Below, in pieces: positions 15,638 through 25,047 of a DNA stretch of 64,000 bases (position 1 is its first letter; each line of letters starts with the position of its first letter). This DNA is from Deltaproteobacteria bacterium (GTDB lineage: Bacteria > UBA10199 > GCA-002796325 > JACPFF01). The stretch is from positions 229,139-293,138 of the forward strand of contig JACQUX010000038.1 of NCBI GenBank assembly GCA_016210045.1. The letters are read 5' to 3'. A program made the translations under genes and the position numbers. The notes beneath the pieces were generated by a model. That model was given only the letters and a program-made list of their open reading frames with translations, made no database searches and was not told the origin of the DNA.

Positions 15638-16552
15638 TTATCGAGTGCTGGACGCGCTTGGCGTCAGCTTTTCCCGCAGGTCTGCGAGTTCGCGTTCGAT
15701 CAGGCGTTCCGAGGCGCCGTCGGCTTGGAGTTGTGCCTCGCGGCGCCGCAGCAGTTCGCCGAGCAGTTCGCGCTCCTGCAGTAGTGTGCTCACCAAGTGT
15801 CGTTCGCTGTGCGACAATGCCGCGGCGTGGAGTCGAAATTCTTCGAAGGCCTCCCACGTCAGCGGACAGCGGGTGCGTACGAATTCGGCCATGGCCTCCG
15901 CAAAGACGCGAATTTCGCGCTGCGCGTGGGCGTCGAGGCGTAGTTGCAAGAAGTGCAATAAATTGTGCAAATCGATCTTCCAATACCATTCGGTGTAGAG
16001 CGAGAGCGGTAAATTCACCCGCGCGATCTCGCGCGCCACGCCCGCATCCAGTGCCGTCTGATAGCTTCGATACAAATGCCGTTGGTCGTCGCGAAATTGC
16101 GCGGCGATGGCAGCGGCGTGTTCTGTGTCGATCGGTGTATCGGTTGAGCCTTGTCGATTCGTCGTCGATTGAGTGCGCAGATCGTCCGCACGCGGTTCCC
16201 AAAAGACGTCTTCCATGATCGAATAGCGTCCGCTGATCTCGTTCACATTCGCCGTGCGATGTCGGATCCACTGTCGCGCGACAAAAATCGGCATCCGGCA
16301 ATGAAACTTGAATTCCACCATTTCGAATGGTGTCGTATGCTGGTGTTGCATCAAGTAGCGAATCAGTCCGCGATCCGCGCGCACCGTTTTGGTGCCCGTG
16401 CCGTACGACACGCGTGCCGCCTGCACGATCGAGTGATCGTCGCCCATTACATCGACCAACCGGACAAAGCCGTGATCGAGACAGCGACGAACGGATGCGT
16501 CGTCGGCGAGTGTTGTAGTTTGCGGTTCGGCAGTGGGGAGGTCCTGGCTCAT
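15638..16552 (-). CDS. thyX: Flavin-dependent thymidylate synthase
   Basis: 304 residues. The ThyX signature RHRTANVNEISGRYS is present near residue 97, with the FAD/dUMP-binding HQHTTPFEMVEF before it and IARVNLPLSLYTEWYWKIDLHNLLHFL after it. It methylates dUMP using methylenetetrahydrofolate and FAD, replacing ThyA. The catalytic domain ends near residue 215. The last 85 residues form an additional, highly charged helix (SHSERHLVSTLLQERELLGE, RREAQLQADGASERLIEREL) that resembles a coiled coil and is longer than usual. No folate gene is adjacent. Confidence 0.94.
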   Translation of the reverse strand: MSQDLPTAEPQTTTLADDASVRRCLDHGFVRLVDVMGDDHSIVQAARVSYGTGTKTVRADRGLIRYLMQHQHTTPFEMVEFKFHCRMPIFVARQWIRHRTANVNEISGRYSIMEDVFWEPRADDLRTQSTTNRQGSTDTPIDTEHAAAIAAQFRDDQRHLYRSYQTALDAGVAREIARVNLPLSLYTEWYWKIDLHNLLHFLQLRLDAHAQREIRVFAEAMAEFVRTRCPLTWEAFEEFRLHAAALSHSERHLVSTLLQERELLGELLRRREAQLQADGASERLIERELADLREKLTPSASSTR

Positions 16553-16597
16553 GCCGCTGGGGTAGCGTGGCGATTAGCTGATGGCAAGGGGAAACGA

Positions 16598-16683
16598 GGT
16601 GACTGGTGACTGGTGACTCGTGGCTGGTGACTGGGGGTTGGACCACGAGTTTCCAGCCACCAGTCACTAGCCACCAGTCACCC
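16598..16683. repeat. Palindrome of TGGTGAC-type heptamers, copy 1
   Basis: The left arm is made of successive 7-mers (GGTGACT, GGTGACT, GGTGACT, CGTGGCT, GGTGACT), and the right arm is its approximate reverse complement around GGGGGTTGGACC. Copies occur at 19734-19805 and 34676-34769. The right arm supplies the last codons and stop of the 905-residue gene. Confidence 0.85.
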
Positions 16684-19384
16684 TGATAGGGCCCCGCCGC
16701 GCAGGCGCGCGAGGGTGCTGGAGAAACGGTGGTGCAATGCCGGTGAAGTCGGGATTCGTGATCAGCAGGGAGCGGCGTTGCGGAGGGTGCCAGCGGCGGG
16801 CGATTTGGTGCGAGGCAGCGATCCAGCGCTCCCAGGGGGCGAACGGCGCATCGCGCAAGTTGGCGTCGAGTCGTACGACTTGCTCGCCGATGGAGGTGAG
16901 GCTGCCGGCCTCCGCGCGTGCGATGTCGAGTCGATTCGGGATCGCGAATTGCAAGGTTGTCGGGATGCGGAACGGCGCGGAGCGATGCGCCCGCACCACG
17001 CGACCGATCGTCTGTTCCACTTCCGGCGGGACCGCGTGGCCGGTGATCACCATCTGCGACAATTCGCGCAACGCCAATTCGACGTCGGCCCATTGACTGT
17101 GTGCCGCTGCCAGGTCCGCGAGCCGCGCGATAGCCAACATCCGCTGCGTCGAGGAGGTGCGTGGTGCGCGGAGCATCCAGTGCAGTTCGGCGAGCGCTTC
17201 AGTCACAGCGCCACCAGCGGCGAGCACATCAATTTGTTCGAGGCGCAGACTCGATTTCGGGTGGAGCACGTCGCGCGTAAATCCCTGCCAACGTTCACGA
17301 TGCGTCGGATCGTGGATCCATTCCTGAATGTCTTCGCTGGGGATCGAAAGAAAGAAGCGCAGATAATCGACCAACGCTGGGAGCCGAGTACCCGGCCACG
17401 CGAGCCACGGACGTCCGTCGATTTGAGCGCGAAGTTGTGCGTAGACGGCGCGGACCACGGCGGCCTTTCGCGCGACTGGATCGTCGTGTGAGGCATCCGT
17501 CGGATCGACCAGTCGCATCAGGCTGGTGGCGAATGCCGATTGTTGTGCCGGAGTGAAGAACGGGAGATAGCTGTCGCGGAGCCGCGCCGCCCGCAGGCGG
17601 AGGTGGGATGCCGCGTGGCGGTAGGCGACGGTTCCGACGTGTGCGGTGTCGTTCCGCGCGAGTCGGGCCACAGAGAGGCTGTCTTCCCACAGGTCATCCA
17701 CCGCCAATAAGAGACGCACTCCCCAATTCGTTTGTCCGATCGCCGCCGCCAGCTTGTCGACTTGATCGGGAAGTCCCGGGACGCGTCGTGGCGCCAATCC
17801 GACCGCTTGCCAAGCCGCTAAGACGTCGGTAAGAAATTGCGCATACGCGAGCCGCAACGTGCCATCGTCACCACTCGAATGGCGTCGGAACCACCTCCAG
17901 AGATCGATCAAATGTCCCAAATCGGCCTCCGTGCAATGGAATGTGTGTCCACACCGATCGGTGATCATCAACGCGGGAAGCGGGACGACGCCCTGTTGCG
18001 GCGAGACCGTCAGTACGTGACTCGGTGCATACGCGTAAGGGCCGAGGAAGAAACTCGGCGGTACGTCGGCGCGCATGTGCCGACCCAGACCGCTTCCTTT
18101 GGTCCCCGCCGCGAACGTGATGCGTGCATGTTCGGGGAGATCCACGGCAATCGGCGCGCCGGCACCGTGGCCGACCGCATCCACGACTTGGCGGAGATCG
18201 GTGTGATCAGGTGTGTGCGCCTCTGCAAGCAGATCGCCCGCGCGCTGGCGTGCATGTAGGGCGTCGGCCAGCGGCGCGGTGTGGAAGGCGATCGCGTCGC
18301 GCACGTCCGCGTTCGCAGCGACGAGTTGCTCAATGAACGCCGCTTCCAGCGGTTCAAGGGGTTCACCCCGTCGGAGTCGCGTCGCCATGTCCGCGACGCG
18401 TGCACTGGGCGTCGCTTCCGCTTGCGGCAGCGCCCGCACCGTTTCGCCGAGGTTCGCCAACGTGACGGTCGCGGCGCCGAGTCGGACTTGAATGACGCCG
18501 CCGGTCGGCAGGTGTTGGAGTTGTTCTGCGCTGGCTTCTAACAGCTCCGAGAGCACGGCGCGTTCCGCCTGATGTCGCTCGATTTCGAGGAAATGACCGT
18601 GCTGACCGGTCTCCGCTTGCGCCCGATCGAGCTCGTGCAGTGGCGCTTCCTGCATCCGAGGGGCAAACGCCGCGGCGACTTGGCGGAAGCGTTTGAACGG
18701 GTTGCGCAAGAAGTACCCCTCTTTCTTCGTGGCGACATCGATCCAGTGACACACACTGGCGGCGCCGAGCCCGTCGTCGGCCAGCGTTTGCAGCAACACG
18801 GAATCGACATCCCACGCGGTGCCGGGGCGGAGCCGATGGTGGCCGATGTACACGAGCAGATACCCGAGCGCCTCGGTTGGGGCGTATGATTGACGCAGCC
18901 ATTGATACGCCGCGAGCGGACTGCCCGTGTGTTTCAGGGCTTTGAACACTTCGTGCTTCTGAATCAGCAGCGGATCGCGACGATGAATCAACCACTCGGA
19001 CAGGGTATGCGTGGGGGCGCCGAGTTTGCCGGCAATTTCCAATACGAACTTCAACGGCCACGCCCACCATTTGATGGTGTGATGGCTGAAGATTGTCGGT
19101 AATTGCTGCGTATGCGGGGCGCTTGGTGTGGTCAGCGGTGCTGCGGCGAGCTGCCCGGATGCCAGCGTGGCCAGTGGTGGCGGGTCGCAGCGGCAGTAGC
19201 GCGTGGGGGAGAGGCACCGACTCCACCACCCGGGTCGTTGGATGCCGGAGAGGTTGGACTCCTCATGCCGGACTAAGTTGCGGGATGGGGATCTTGGAGA
19301 GCCGGGCGGTGGACAAGGGCGTCGACAAGTCGCACAGTGCGGCGGAGGACGACGGAACGGCGGAATGCGGGAGGGAGAAGCCAT
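16667..19384 (-). CDS. Large unrecognised protein with Cys-rich N-terminus
   Basis: 905 residues. ATG 19384 has GGAGG 5 nt upstream. No family recognised. Residues 1-75 are Pro/Arg-rich with clustered cysteines (CATCRRPC, then CLSPTRYCRC), a possible zinc knuckle or metal-binding tail. From about residue 105 it is mostly helical and soluble, with no membrane segments: leucine-rich helical blocks (HLIDLWRWFRRH, VDYLRFFLSIP) and a C-terminal region of helical repeats (ALAELHWMLRAPRTSSTQRM, WADVELALRELSQM). The C-terminus runs into palindromic repeat DNA, so the present stop may not be the ancestral one. It is divergent from tatA. Confidence 0.65.
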   Translation of the reverse strand: MASPSRIPPFRRPPPHCATCRRPCPPPGSPRSPSRNLVRHEESNLSGIQRPGWWSRCLSPTRYCRCDPPPLATLASGQLAAAPLTTPSAPHTQQLPTIFSHHTIKWWAWPLKFVLEIAGKLGAPTHTLSEWLIHRRDPLLIQKHEVFKALKHTGSPLAAYQWLRQSYAPTEALGYLLVYIGHHRLRPGTAWDVDSVLLQTLADDGLGAASVCHWIDVATKKEGYFLRNPFKRFRQVAAAFAPRMQEAPLHELDRAQAETGQHGHFLEIERHQAERAVLSELLEASAEQLQHLPTGGVIQVRLGAATVTLANLGETVRALPQAEATPSARVADMATRLRRGEPLEPLEAAFIEQLVAANADVRDAIAFHTAPLADALHARQRAGDLLAEAHTPDHTDLRQVVDAVGHGAGAPIAVDLPEHARITFAAGTKGSGLGRHMRADVPPSFFLGPYAYAPSHVLTVSPQQGVVPLPALMITDRCGHTFHCTEADLGHLIDLWRWFRRHSSGDDGTLRLAYAQFLTDVLAAWQAVGLAPRRVPGLPDQVDKLAAAIGQTNWGVRLLLAVDDLWEDSLSVARLARNDTAHVGTVAYRHAASHLRLRAARLRDSYLPFFTPAQQSAFATSLMRLVDPTDASHDDPVARKAAVVRAVYAQLRAQIDGRPWLAWPGTRLPALVDYLRFFLSIPSEDIQEWIHDPTHRERWQGFTRDVLHPKSSLRLEQIDVLAAGGAVTEALAELHWMLRAPRTSSTQRMLAIARLADLAAAHSQWADVELALRELSQMVITGHAVPPEVEQTIGRVVRAHRSAPFRIPTTLQFAIPNRLDIARAEAGSLTSIGEQVVRLDANLRDAPFAPWERWIAASHQIARRWHPPQRRSLLITNPDFTGIAPPFLQHPRAPARRGPIRVTGG

Positions 19385-19572
19385 GAGCGCCTCCAACACG
19401 TATCAAACAGTGCAGAATGGACGGGACTTTACTCTGATGGAGTGTCTCGACAAGCGAAAAATGCATGCGGACGCTTCCGTCATAAATAGGCGGAGTTGTC
19501 GGACGGCCTTGATGTACTAGTTGAGTGGTACGCTTGCGAGGTGGCCCCGTGTCACGTAAGGAGGGCTCTACT

Positions 19573-19716
19573 ATGGGCCTTGGATGGTCGGAAGTGCTGG
19601 TCTTGGGTGTCCTCGCCGTAGTCGTCTTTGGCCCCGACCTGCCACGTGTGGCCCGCGACGCAGGCCGTGTGATGTATGAGCTGCAACGGATGCTACGCGA
19701 GACGCTGCGGTTTTAA
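19573..19716 (+). CDS. tatA: Minimal TatA/TatB-like translocase protein
   Basis: Only 47 residues. AAGGAGG lies about 9 nt before the ATG. Residues 4-19 form the short N-terminal membrane helix (GWSEVLVLGVLAVVVF), followed by the FGPDLPRVARDAGR hinge and amphipathic helix that define TatA/TatB. The FGP and LP elements are conserved. There is no acidic/Lys-rich tail after the amphipathic helix, making it one of the shortest plausible members. It would oligomerise with TatC in the inner membrane; no tatC is in the window. A longer reading from 19525 is rejected because it precedes the RBS. Confidence 0.82.
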   Translation: MGLGWSEVLVLGVLAVVVFGPDLPRVARDAGRVMYELQRMLRETLRF

Positions 19717-19733
19717 CGAGTGACTGAACCAGC

Positions 19734-19805
19734 GGTGACTGGTGACTCGTGGCTGGTGGCTGGGGGGCGGACCACGAGTCACCAGTCACCAGCCACCAGT
19801 CACCC
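19734..19805. repeat. Palindrome of TGGTGAC-type heptamers, copy 2
   Basis: The same heptamer palindrome as at 16598-16683, here between tatA and the transglutaminase-like gene. The arms meet at GGGGGGCGGACC, with CACGAGTCACCAGTCACC on the right arm. It could fold in the tatA transcript as a 3' hairpin. Confidence 0.85.
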
Positions 19806-19880
19806 TTTCCTAACCCCCGATAATCACTACACTGCGGGCATCCCCCTGGTGGCATAGGCATTGCTCTCGTATCCCTCTGG

Positions 19881-22199
19881 ATGCTGCGATTCCGGGCGAC
19901 ACCGTTTTCTGAGCGGGGCTTTGCCTTGCCGTTCCTGGCCCAGGTGGGGGAGGCCAGGACCGCCGGCTGGGCGGGGGCGAGTCTTGCCCGCGCCGCCCAG
20001 CTCGATAGTCTGCTGGGCGCGGCCGGATTCACCATGTGGACGGGCCTCAGCGGGCTTTTCAGTCTGGGAATCCCGGGCCTGCAATCCGGATCCACGATCG
20101 GCGTGCGTGGATGGGGCGGCGTCGGCGCCGGGAGTGGTCTCTGGCGTCCCGACACTTGGATGCATTGGACCGCCCCGACCGGCCCGTGGCTCGGTGCCGC
20201 CGCACTCTTCCCTGGACTCTTCGGCACTCCATCACCTGGTATTCCATCTTACGGCCCTGATGCTGCGGCAGCTGCGCCTCTGTATCCGGCCGCTCCCGCA
20301 GCCAGCGCGACGCCTTTTTCAGTTGGCCCTTCCGATTCGGCTCGGCGTACCACGGCAGGTCCGGCTCGTTCCGTGGCCGGCGTCGCCCCGGCACCGCTTC
20401 CAGTCCCCGAACCGGAGCGCACGCCGGATGCGGCACGGACCCCGCGCCGTACGACCGATGCGGATGTCGAAGCAGCCACCGCACGCGAGCGACAACCCGC
20501 AGAACGTGATGGTGTCGCACCTGTGCCGGCGCGGGCGGCAAGAGATCCGGAACCCGCGCCGCGACCGGAGCCTCGCCTCGCGCCGGAGCCTCGCCTCGCG
20601 CCGGAGGGCCGCGAGGCCGAACGCGCTGCACCGGTTGCTCGACGGATTCCCGCAGAACGCCCCGCACCAAGGCCACAGGGGCCGCCGCCACGGCCCGAGC
20701 AACCTGAATCCCCACCGCCGCGTCCGCATGAGCCACCAGTGGTGCCCGAACCTCCGGCGCCGGAGCCGCCGCGACCTTTGCCAGAACCTCCCGCGCCGCC
20801 GCCGGAACGACCGGCCGATCCGGTGGCGCCGCCTGCCCGCGCCGTTGGAGATGTTCAACTCGACGACGTGGCACTGGTCGCTCGTCTCGCGACCGGCTCG
20901 GTTGCAATCGGTGATTTTACCGCCTCGTGGAAATTGGACGGCCCGTTGGCCACGTATGTCGATACCGCGATTCAGCAGTTCCGCGCCGAGCTGATGCGTG
21001 ACGGTCTGAAAGAGGGAACGTCGGCGTGGGAAGAGGCGATGGTCGATCGACTCTTTGCATTCGTTCGTCGCGATCGACCAATCAACGGATGGCCGCTGGC
21101 AGCACTGCAGGACGGTAAAGGGCTAGGTCTCAATATCGCCGGGATGCAAGACGAGCGGCGCTCGCAAGAATGGGGCGAGATTGTGCGTGTGATTGACCAA
21201 CGCGGAGCCGGCGAACGGAAGCGTGGCGAATGTACGGAGCAGACTGCGATCCTCCTCGCCCTCGCCGCACGCGCGCAGGTCAAACATTTGCGGGCCTTCG
21301 AGGTCACGGAGACACGCGAGAGTCAACATGGCTTGATCGAACGCCATCCGGTCAGTCACGTCTGCGCCGGTCTGCAGTATCCCGGCGCGGCGCAACCGGT
21401 GTTGTATGATTTGGGGATGAAAAAGAAGGCGCCGGTCCATACCGAGACCCGCCCGCTCGCGCACGCGGCGTTCATCGCCGCACAGGCCGGGAATCGCGTG
21501 CTCGATTTGTTGCAAGCCGGACGGGTGCTGGCTGCCGCACGCACTTTGGCGGCGGCGCAGGCCATGGCTCCCGACAGCGCCTATCTGTGGGGGATCGCCG
21601 CTGACGTCGCGTTGAGTCGAACCGATCTCCCGGTGCGCCAGCGGCATGAACAAGCGGCGCAGGCCTTGGCGCGGGCGCAACACAGCGACGGCCCGCCCCC
21701 GCGCGGGAGCGTCTCCGTCGCCAGTGATCCGTTAGACAGAGGTGTTGTGGCGCGTCTCTTCCAGGTGGACGATCGTGTGCATCGCCGTGTGTCGAATTGG
21801 CAGGGTTTGCTGCGACTCACGCGATGGTTGGCTGTCGATGCCGAGGCGCGGCGCGATTGGGATCGGGCCTATCATTACCAGGATCAATATTTTCAAATGC
21901 TGCTCGATCAACAACCGAGTTGGCAGTTGTTAGCCAAGAGTTATGACCAACTGCTCCACGCCGCCCGCGCCGGCCATCCGGAACCGCGAGGCGGCGTTGC
22001 CCTGCCGGTGGGACCAGCTGCGGCCGCGCGCGGTTATCTCCAATGGCTGCAGCGCGCCATTCAGGAAGTCGATGCGGACCAACGGCGTCCGAATCTGACG
22101 ACGCGGCAACACGAACTGCTGAATTATCGCCGAGGAAAACTCGTGGAACAACAAACCCGCATCCGCCAACAACTCGCCACCGAACCCCGCGTTTCTTAA
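19881..22199 (+). CDS. Proline-rich protein with transglutaminase-like (papain-fold) domain
   Basis: 772 residues. Residues 1-140 are Gly/Ala-rich; about 150-325 is a Pro/Arg/Glu-rich disordered linker with a duplicated RLAPEP hexapeptide. A globular part follows. A transglutaminase-like triad is visible: Cys451 in GECTEQTAILLALAARA, His493 in SHVCAGLQYP and Asp510 in VLYDLGMKKK. After it come helical, TPR-like segments to about residue 770 (HYQDQYFQMLLDQQPSWQLL). There is no typical signal peptide, although the first 60 residues contain mild hydrophobic stretches. Substrate unknown: protease, peptidoglycan amidase-like or crosslinking roles are all possible. A similar triad occurs in the protein at 35586-38069. 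Confidence 0.65.
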   Translation: MLRFRATPFSERGFALPFLAQVGEARTAGWAGASLARAAQLDSLLGAAGFTMWTGLSGLFSLGIPGLQSGSTIGVRGWGGVGAGSGLWRPDTWMHWTAPTGPWLGAAALFPGLFGTPSPGIPSYGPDAAAAAPLYPAAPAASATPFSVGPSDSARRTTAGPARSVAGVAPAPLPVPEPERTPDAARTPRRTTDADVEAATARERQPAERDGVAPVPARAARDPEPAPRPEPRLAPEPRLAPEGREAERAAPVARRIPAERPAPRPQGPPPRPEQPESPPPRPHEPPVVPEPPAPEPPRPLPEPPAPPPERPADPVAPPARAVGDVQLDDVALVARLATGSVAIGDFTASWKLDGPLATYVDTAIQQFRAELMRDGLKEGTSAWEEAMVDRLFAFVRRDRPINGWPLAALQDGKGLGLNIAGMQDERRSQEWGEIVRVIDQRGAGERKRGECTEQTAILLALAARAQVKHLRAFEVTETRESQHGLIERHPVSHVCAGLQYPGAAQPVLYDLGMKKKAPVHTETRPLAHAAFIAAQAGNRVLDLLQAGRVLAAARTLAAAQAMAPDSAYLWGIAADVALSRTDLPVRQRHEQAAQALARAQHSDGPPPRGSVSVASDPLDRGVVARLFQVDDRVHRRVSNWQGLLRLTRWLAVDAEARRDWDRAYHYQDQYFQMLLDQQPSWQLLAKSYDQLLHAARAGHPEPRGGVALPVGPAAAARGYLQWLQRAIQEVDADQRRPNLTTRQHELLNYRRGKLVEQQTRIRQQLATEPRVS

Positions 22200-22216
22200 C
22201 TCACGCGCTCACGCAC

Positions 22217-22357
22217 TTAAGCACTTATTATCTTCCGCATTCCGCACCCGTGACATCCCCCGCGCGCATGGCGGCGCCAGCCGCGCGTGGTGACGCGCAG
22301 CAAATACGCGATCGCTGCGCCGACGATCGTGATGGCCACGAAGCCTTGCCACGTCAT
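22217..22357 (-). CDS. FeoB-associated Cys-rich membrane protein
   Basis: 46 residues. It starts at an ATG overlapping the feoB stop by 4 nt. One membrane helix (about 4-22: QGFVAITIVGAAIAYLLRV) is followed by a basic segment and CHGCGM, the pattern of the small proteins encoded right after feoB in many anaerobes. The Cys pair may sense iron or redox state for FeoB; this is inferred from the family's position. Confidence 0.82.
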   Translation of the reverse strand: MTWQGFVAITIVGAAIAYLLRVTTRGWRRHARGGCHGCGMRKIISA

Positions 22358-24558
22358 AGCCGTACTCCGATCTGATATGCGCCCCACGCGGCAACGTAGG
22401 CCAACGCCGTCATGTAGCCAAACGTGCCGAGCGCGTAGCCCCACGAATTGGTTTCGCGCCGGATCGTCGCCACAGTAGCCATGCACTGACAACAGAGTGC
22501 GAAGAAGATCATTAGCGAGAGCGCGACGGGAATCGAGGCGAGCGGGCGTCCGTCGGCTCGCTTGGCGCCGCGCAATGCGGTTTGTAGCGGCTCCGACGCT
22601 TCATCGACGCCGCTGCCGACGTTGAAGATCGTGCCGAGCGTGGCAATGACGACTTCGCGTGCCGGAAACGAAGCCAGTGCCGCCATCCCAATCCGCCAAT
22701 CCCAACCGAGCGGTCGCACCACCGGCTCAATCCATTGTCCGAGCCGGCCGAAGTAACTCGCTTGCAGATACGCGCCGGCCTCCGCGTTGGCGAGTGCGGC
22801 GGCAGCGTCATCGGACAGCGGCGCTTCGGCCGTCAGTGCGGCGCGTTGCGCAGCGAACTGTTCGCCGATCGCGGCGGGATGCGGAAAATACGCGCATGCC
22901 CACACCACGATCGCCATCGCCAAGATGATCGTGCCCGCGCGCTGCACGAACGCCTTCACGCGCTCATAGACCCGAAAGCCGACTAGTCGCAGCGATGGGA
23001 CCTTGTACGGCGGCAGTTCCATGACAAACGGCGGCGTGGCGCCGCGCAACACCGTGCGTTTGAAACACCACACCGCCGGGATCGCGACGGCGAGGCCCAG
23101 CAGATGCATCGCGAGCAACGTGAGCCCTTGCAGTCCGATCCATCCGTGGAAGTAGGTCGTGGCGGGAATGAACGTCGCGATCAGCAGAATGTAAATCGGA
23201 AGCCGCGCGGAGCAGCTCATCAGTGGAGCCACGAGAATCGTGGCCAAGCGGTCGCGACGATTTTCGATCGTGCGCGTCGCCATGATTCCCGGCACCGCAC
23301 ACGCGAAGCTCGATAACAATGGAATGAACGATTTGCCCGAGAGGCCAAGCTTGGCGAATACGCGGTCCATCAAAAAAGCCGCGCGCGCCATATAACCACA
23401 ATCCTCCAACACCGCGATGAATGTGAACAGGATGGCGATTTGCGGCAGAAAAACGAGGACCGCGCCGACGCCGCCGATGATCCCGTCCTGCACTAAGCTC
23501 TGTAACGGGCCGGCGGGAAACAGCGCGGCACACCACGCGCCGAGCCAGCTACACGCCCCGCTGATCAGGTCCATTAACGGCGTCGCGAGGCGATAGATCG
23601 ACTGAAAGACGATCAACGCCAATACGCCCAACAAGAGGCTGCCGGCCACTTTATGAGTTAGGATGCGATCGATGCGGTCGGTCAGCGTCGTGGTCACAGT
23701 CGTCGGCCGTTCGACGACGCCGAGTAATTGGCGGCGAATCCAGGCATACCGGGCCGAGGCCTCCGCGGTCGCGAGCGATCCCTCAGTGACTGCCAATGCG
23801 CGCAGTGCTTGCAGGCGGGCGTGGAACGTCGGGAGCCGTTCCAACAAGCGCCGCGCGGCGAATCCGTCCGTGTCGATTAAGATGCGTGTGGCTTCCAATG
23901 TGTCCACCGTGCGCCCCAACAGGGACGCATGCGGTTGTAACTCCGTCACCAGTCGATGAATCGCGTGGCTGCAAGCCGGCGCGAGGGGAGACGCAAACGT
24001 CGGCGCGGCCAGCTGTCCCATCGCGAGCGTGTGTAAGGCCTCGCGCACGGCCTTGAGGCCGACTCCTTGGTTTGCCTGGGACACGATCACCGGCACGCCG
24101 AGTCGTTGGCTTAAATGATGCGGATCGACCATGTGCCCGCGCCGCGCGGCGATGTCCGTCATGTTCAAGACCAAGATCAGCGGTAATTGCAGCTCGAGTA
24201 GTTGAGAAATGAGATACAGATTCCGTTGTAGATTGCTGGCATCGACGATGGCCAGGATGCCCGTCGGTTTTGCCACGCCAGGCTGTTGCCCGAGCAATAC
24301 ATCCACCGCGATCATTTCGTCCGGCGATTGGGCGGCAAGACTGTAAGTGCCGGGCAGGTCGATCAGGTCGACTGGGCCGTTGTCAAAAAGGATCGTGCCG
24401 AGTTTGCGTTCGACCGTGACGCCGGGAAAGTTCCCGACCTGTTGTCGCAGCCCGGTCAACGCATTGAAGAGTGTCGATTTGCCGGTATTGGGATTGCCGA
24501 TCACGACGATCGTCGGCCGCAGAGCACGTTCGGCGGATCGTTGCGGCGCGCTGGTCAT
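22354..24558 (-). CDS. feoB: Ferrous iron transporter B
   Basis: 734 residues. The cytosolic G domain has G1 GNPNTGKST (about 21-29), G3 DLPGTYS and G4 NMTD. A helical domain follows, then the membrane part with the two Gate motifs (IAILFTFIAVLEDCGYMARAAFLMDR; FIPLLSSFACAVPGIMATR) and a C-terminal CQCMATVATIRRETNSWGYA. It imports Fe(II) across the inner membrane with GTP hydrolysis. It is coupled by 4-nt overlaps to feoA on one side and to the small Cys-rich protein on the other. Confidence 0.96.
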   Translation of the reverse strand: MTSAPQRSAERALRPTIVVIGNPNTGKSTLFNALTGLRQQVGNFPGVTVERKLGTILFDNGPVDLIDLPGTYSLAAQSPDEMIAVDVLLGQQPGVAKPTGILAIVDASNLQRNLYLISQLLELQLPLILVLNMTDIAARRGHMVDPHHLSQRLGVPVIVSQANQGVGLKAVREALHTLAMGQLAAPTFASPLAPACSHAIHRLVTELQPHASLLGRTVDTLEATRILIDTDGFAARRLLERLPTFHARLQALRALAVTEGSLATAEASARYAWIRRQLLGVVERPTTVTTTLTDRIDRILTHKVAGSLLLGVLALIVFQSIYRLATPLMDLISGACSWLGAWCAALFPAGPLQSLVQDGIIGGVGAVLVFLPQIAILFTFIAVLEDCGYMARAAFLMDRVFAKLGLSGKSFIPLLSSFACAVPGIMATRTIENRRDRLATILVAPLMSCSARLPIYILLIATFIPATTYFHGWIGLQGLTLLAMHLLGLAVAIPAVWCFKRTVLRGATPPFVMELPPYKVPSLRLVGFRVYERVKAFVQRAGTIILAMAIVVWACAYFPHPAAIGEQFAAQRAALTAEAPLSDDAAAALANAEAGAYLQASYFGRLGQWIEPVVRPLGWDWRIGMAALASFPAREVVIATLGTIFNVGSGVDEASEPLQTALRGAKRADGRPLASIPVALSLMIFFALCCQCMATVATIRRETNSWGYALGTFGYMTALAYVAAWGAYQIGVRL

Positions 24559-24803
24559 CCCTCGTCTCCGGCCGGTTGGGGGGCGATCGTGACTAAGCGG
24601 GCCTCCCGTTGGCGCAGCGAAAGGTGATAGCCGTCGAGCCAGATCTCCAATGGATCGCCCAGTGGCGCAGTACGAATCATCGCCACTTCCGCGCCGCCCA
24701 CTAGCCCCATTTCGGTGAGGCGCTGGGTCAGCGCGCCGTCGCCGCTGACCGTGACCACTACTGCGCGGGCTCCTGGACGGAGCTGATCGAGAGTGAACTG
24801 CAT
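24555..24803 (-). CDS. feoA: FeoA-domain protein, second copy
   Basis: 82 residues, an SH3-like FeoA protein: LDQLRPGARAVVVTVSGDGALTQRLTEMGLVGG then LEIWLDGYHLSLRQREARLV. The ATG at 24803 is chosen over an upstream reading (24995) that only crosses the previous gene. It probably modulates FeoB; the two tandem copies may form a heteromeric regulator. Confidence 0.9.
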   Translation of the reverse strand: MQFTLDQLRPGARAVVVTVSGDGALTQRLTEMGLVGGAEVAMIRTAPLGDPLEIWLDGYHLSLRQREARLVTIAPQPAGDEG

Positions 24804-24813
24804 GGGTATAACC

Positions 24814-25041
24814 TCAGCGGTGACACAGCACGGAGATTTGGGCGGCCTCGTCGCTGCGGACGCAGACGCGGCTTTCGCCGATCCGCAGCAACATCGGCGA
24901 ACCGCTTTGCAGCACGTGGACCGATTCTCCGGAGGCGAGCCCAAGTTCTGCCAAGCGCGAGCCGCAGCGGGAATCGCCGTCTTGCGAGAGGACAATGCCC
25001 TCGTCGCCGCTAGATAATGCTGTTAATGGTAGAGCTGTCAT
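24814..25041 (-). CDS. feoA: FeoA-domain protein, first copy
   Basis: 75 residues: LSSGDEGIVLSQDGD, CGSRLAELGLASGESVHVLQSGSPMLLRIGESRVCVR. The SH3-like FeoA fold is clear, and the protein is Cys-bearing unlike the second copy. The ATG at 25041 lacks a Shine-Dalgarno sequence. It lies just after a 16-bp palindrome that looks like a metal-dependent operator. First gene of feoA-feoA-feoB-Cys-rich protein. Confidence 0.88.
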   Translation of the reverse strand: MTALPLTALSSGDEGIVLSQDGDSRCGSRLAELGLASGESVHVLQSGSPMLLRIGESRVCVRSDEAAQISVLCHR

Positions 25042-25047
25042 TTTTAT

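Noticed and set aside
16598-16683. CRISPR array from short regular repeats
   Set aside because: The unit is 7 nt without spacers and the array forms a palindrome; there is no cas gene.
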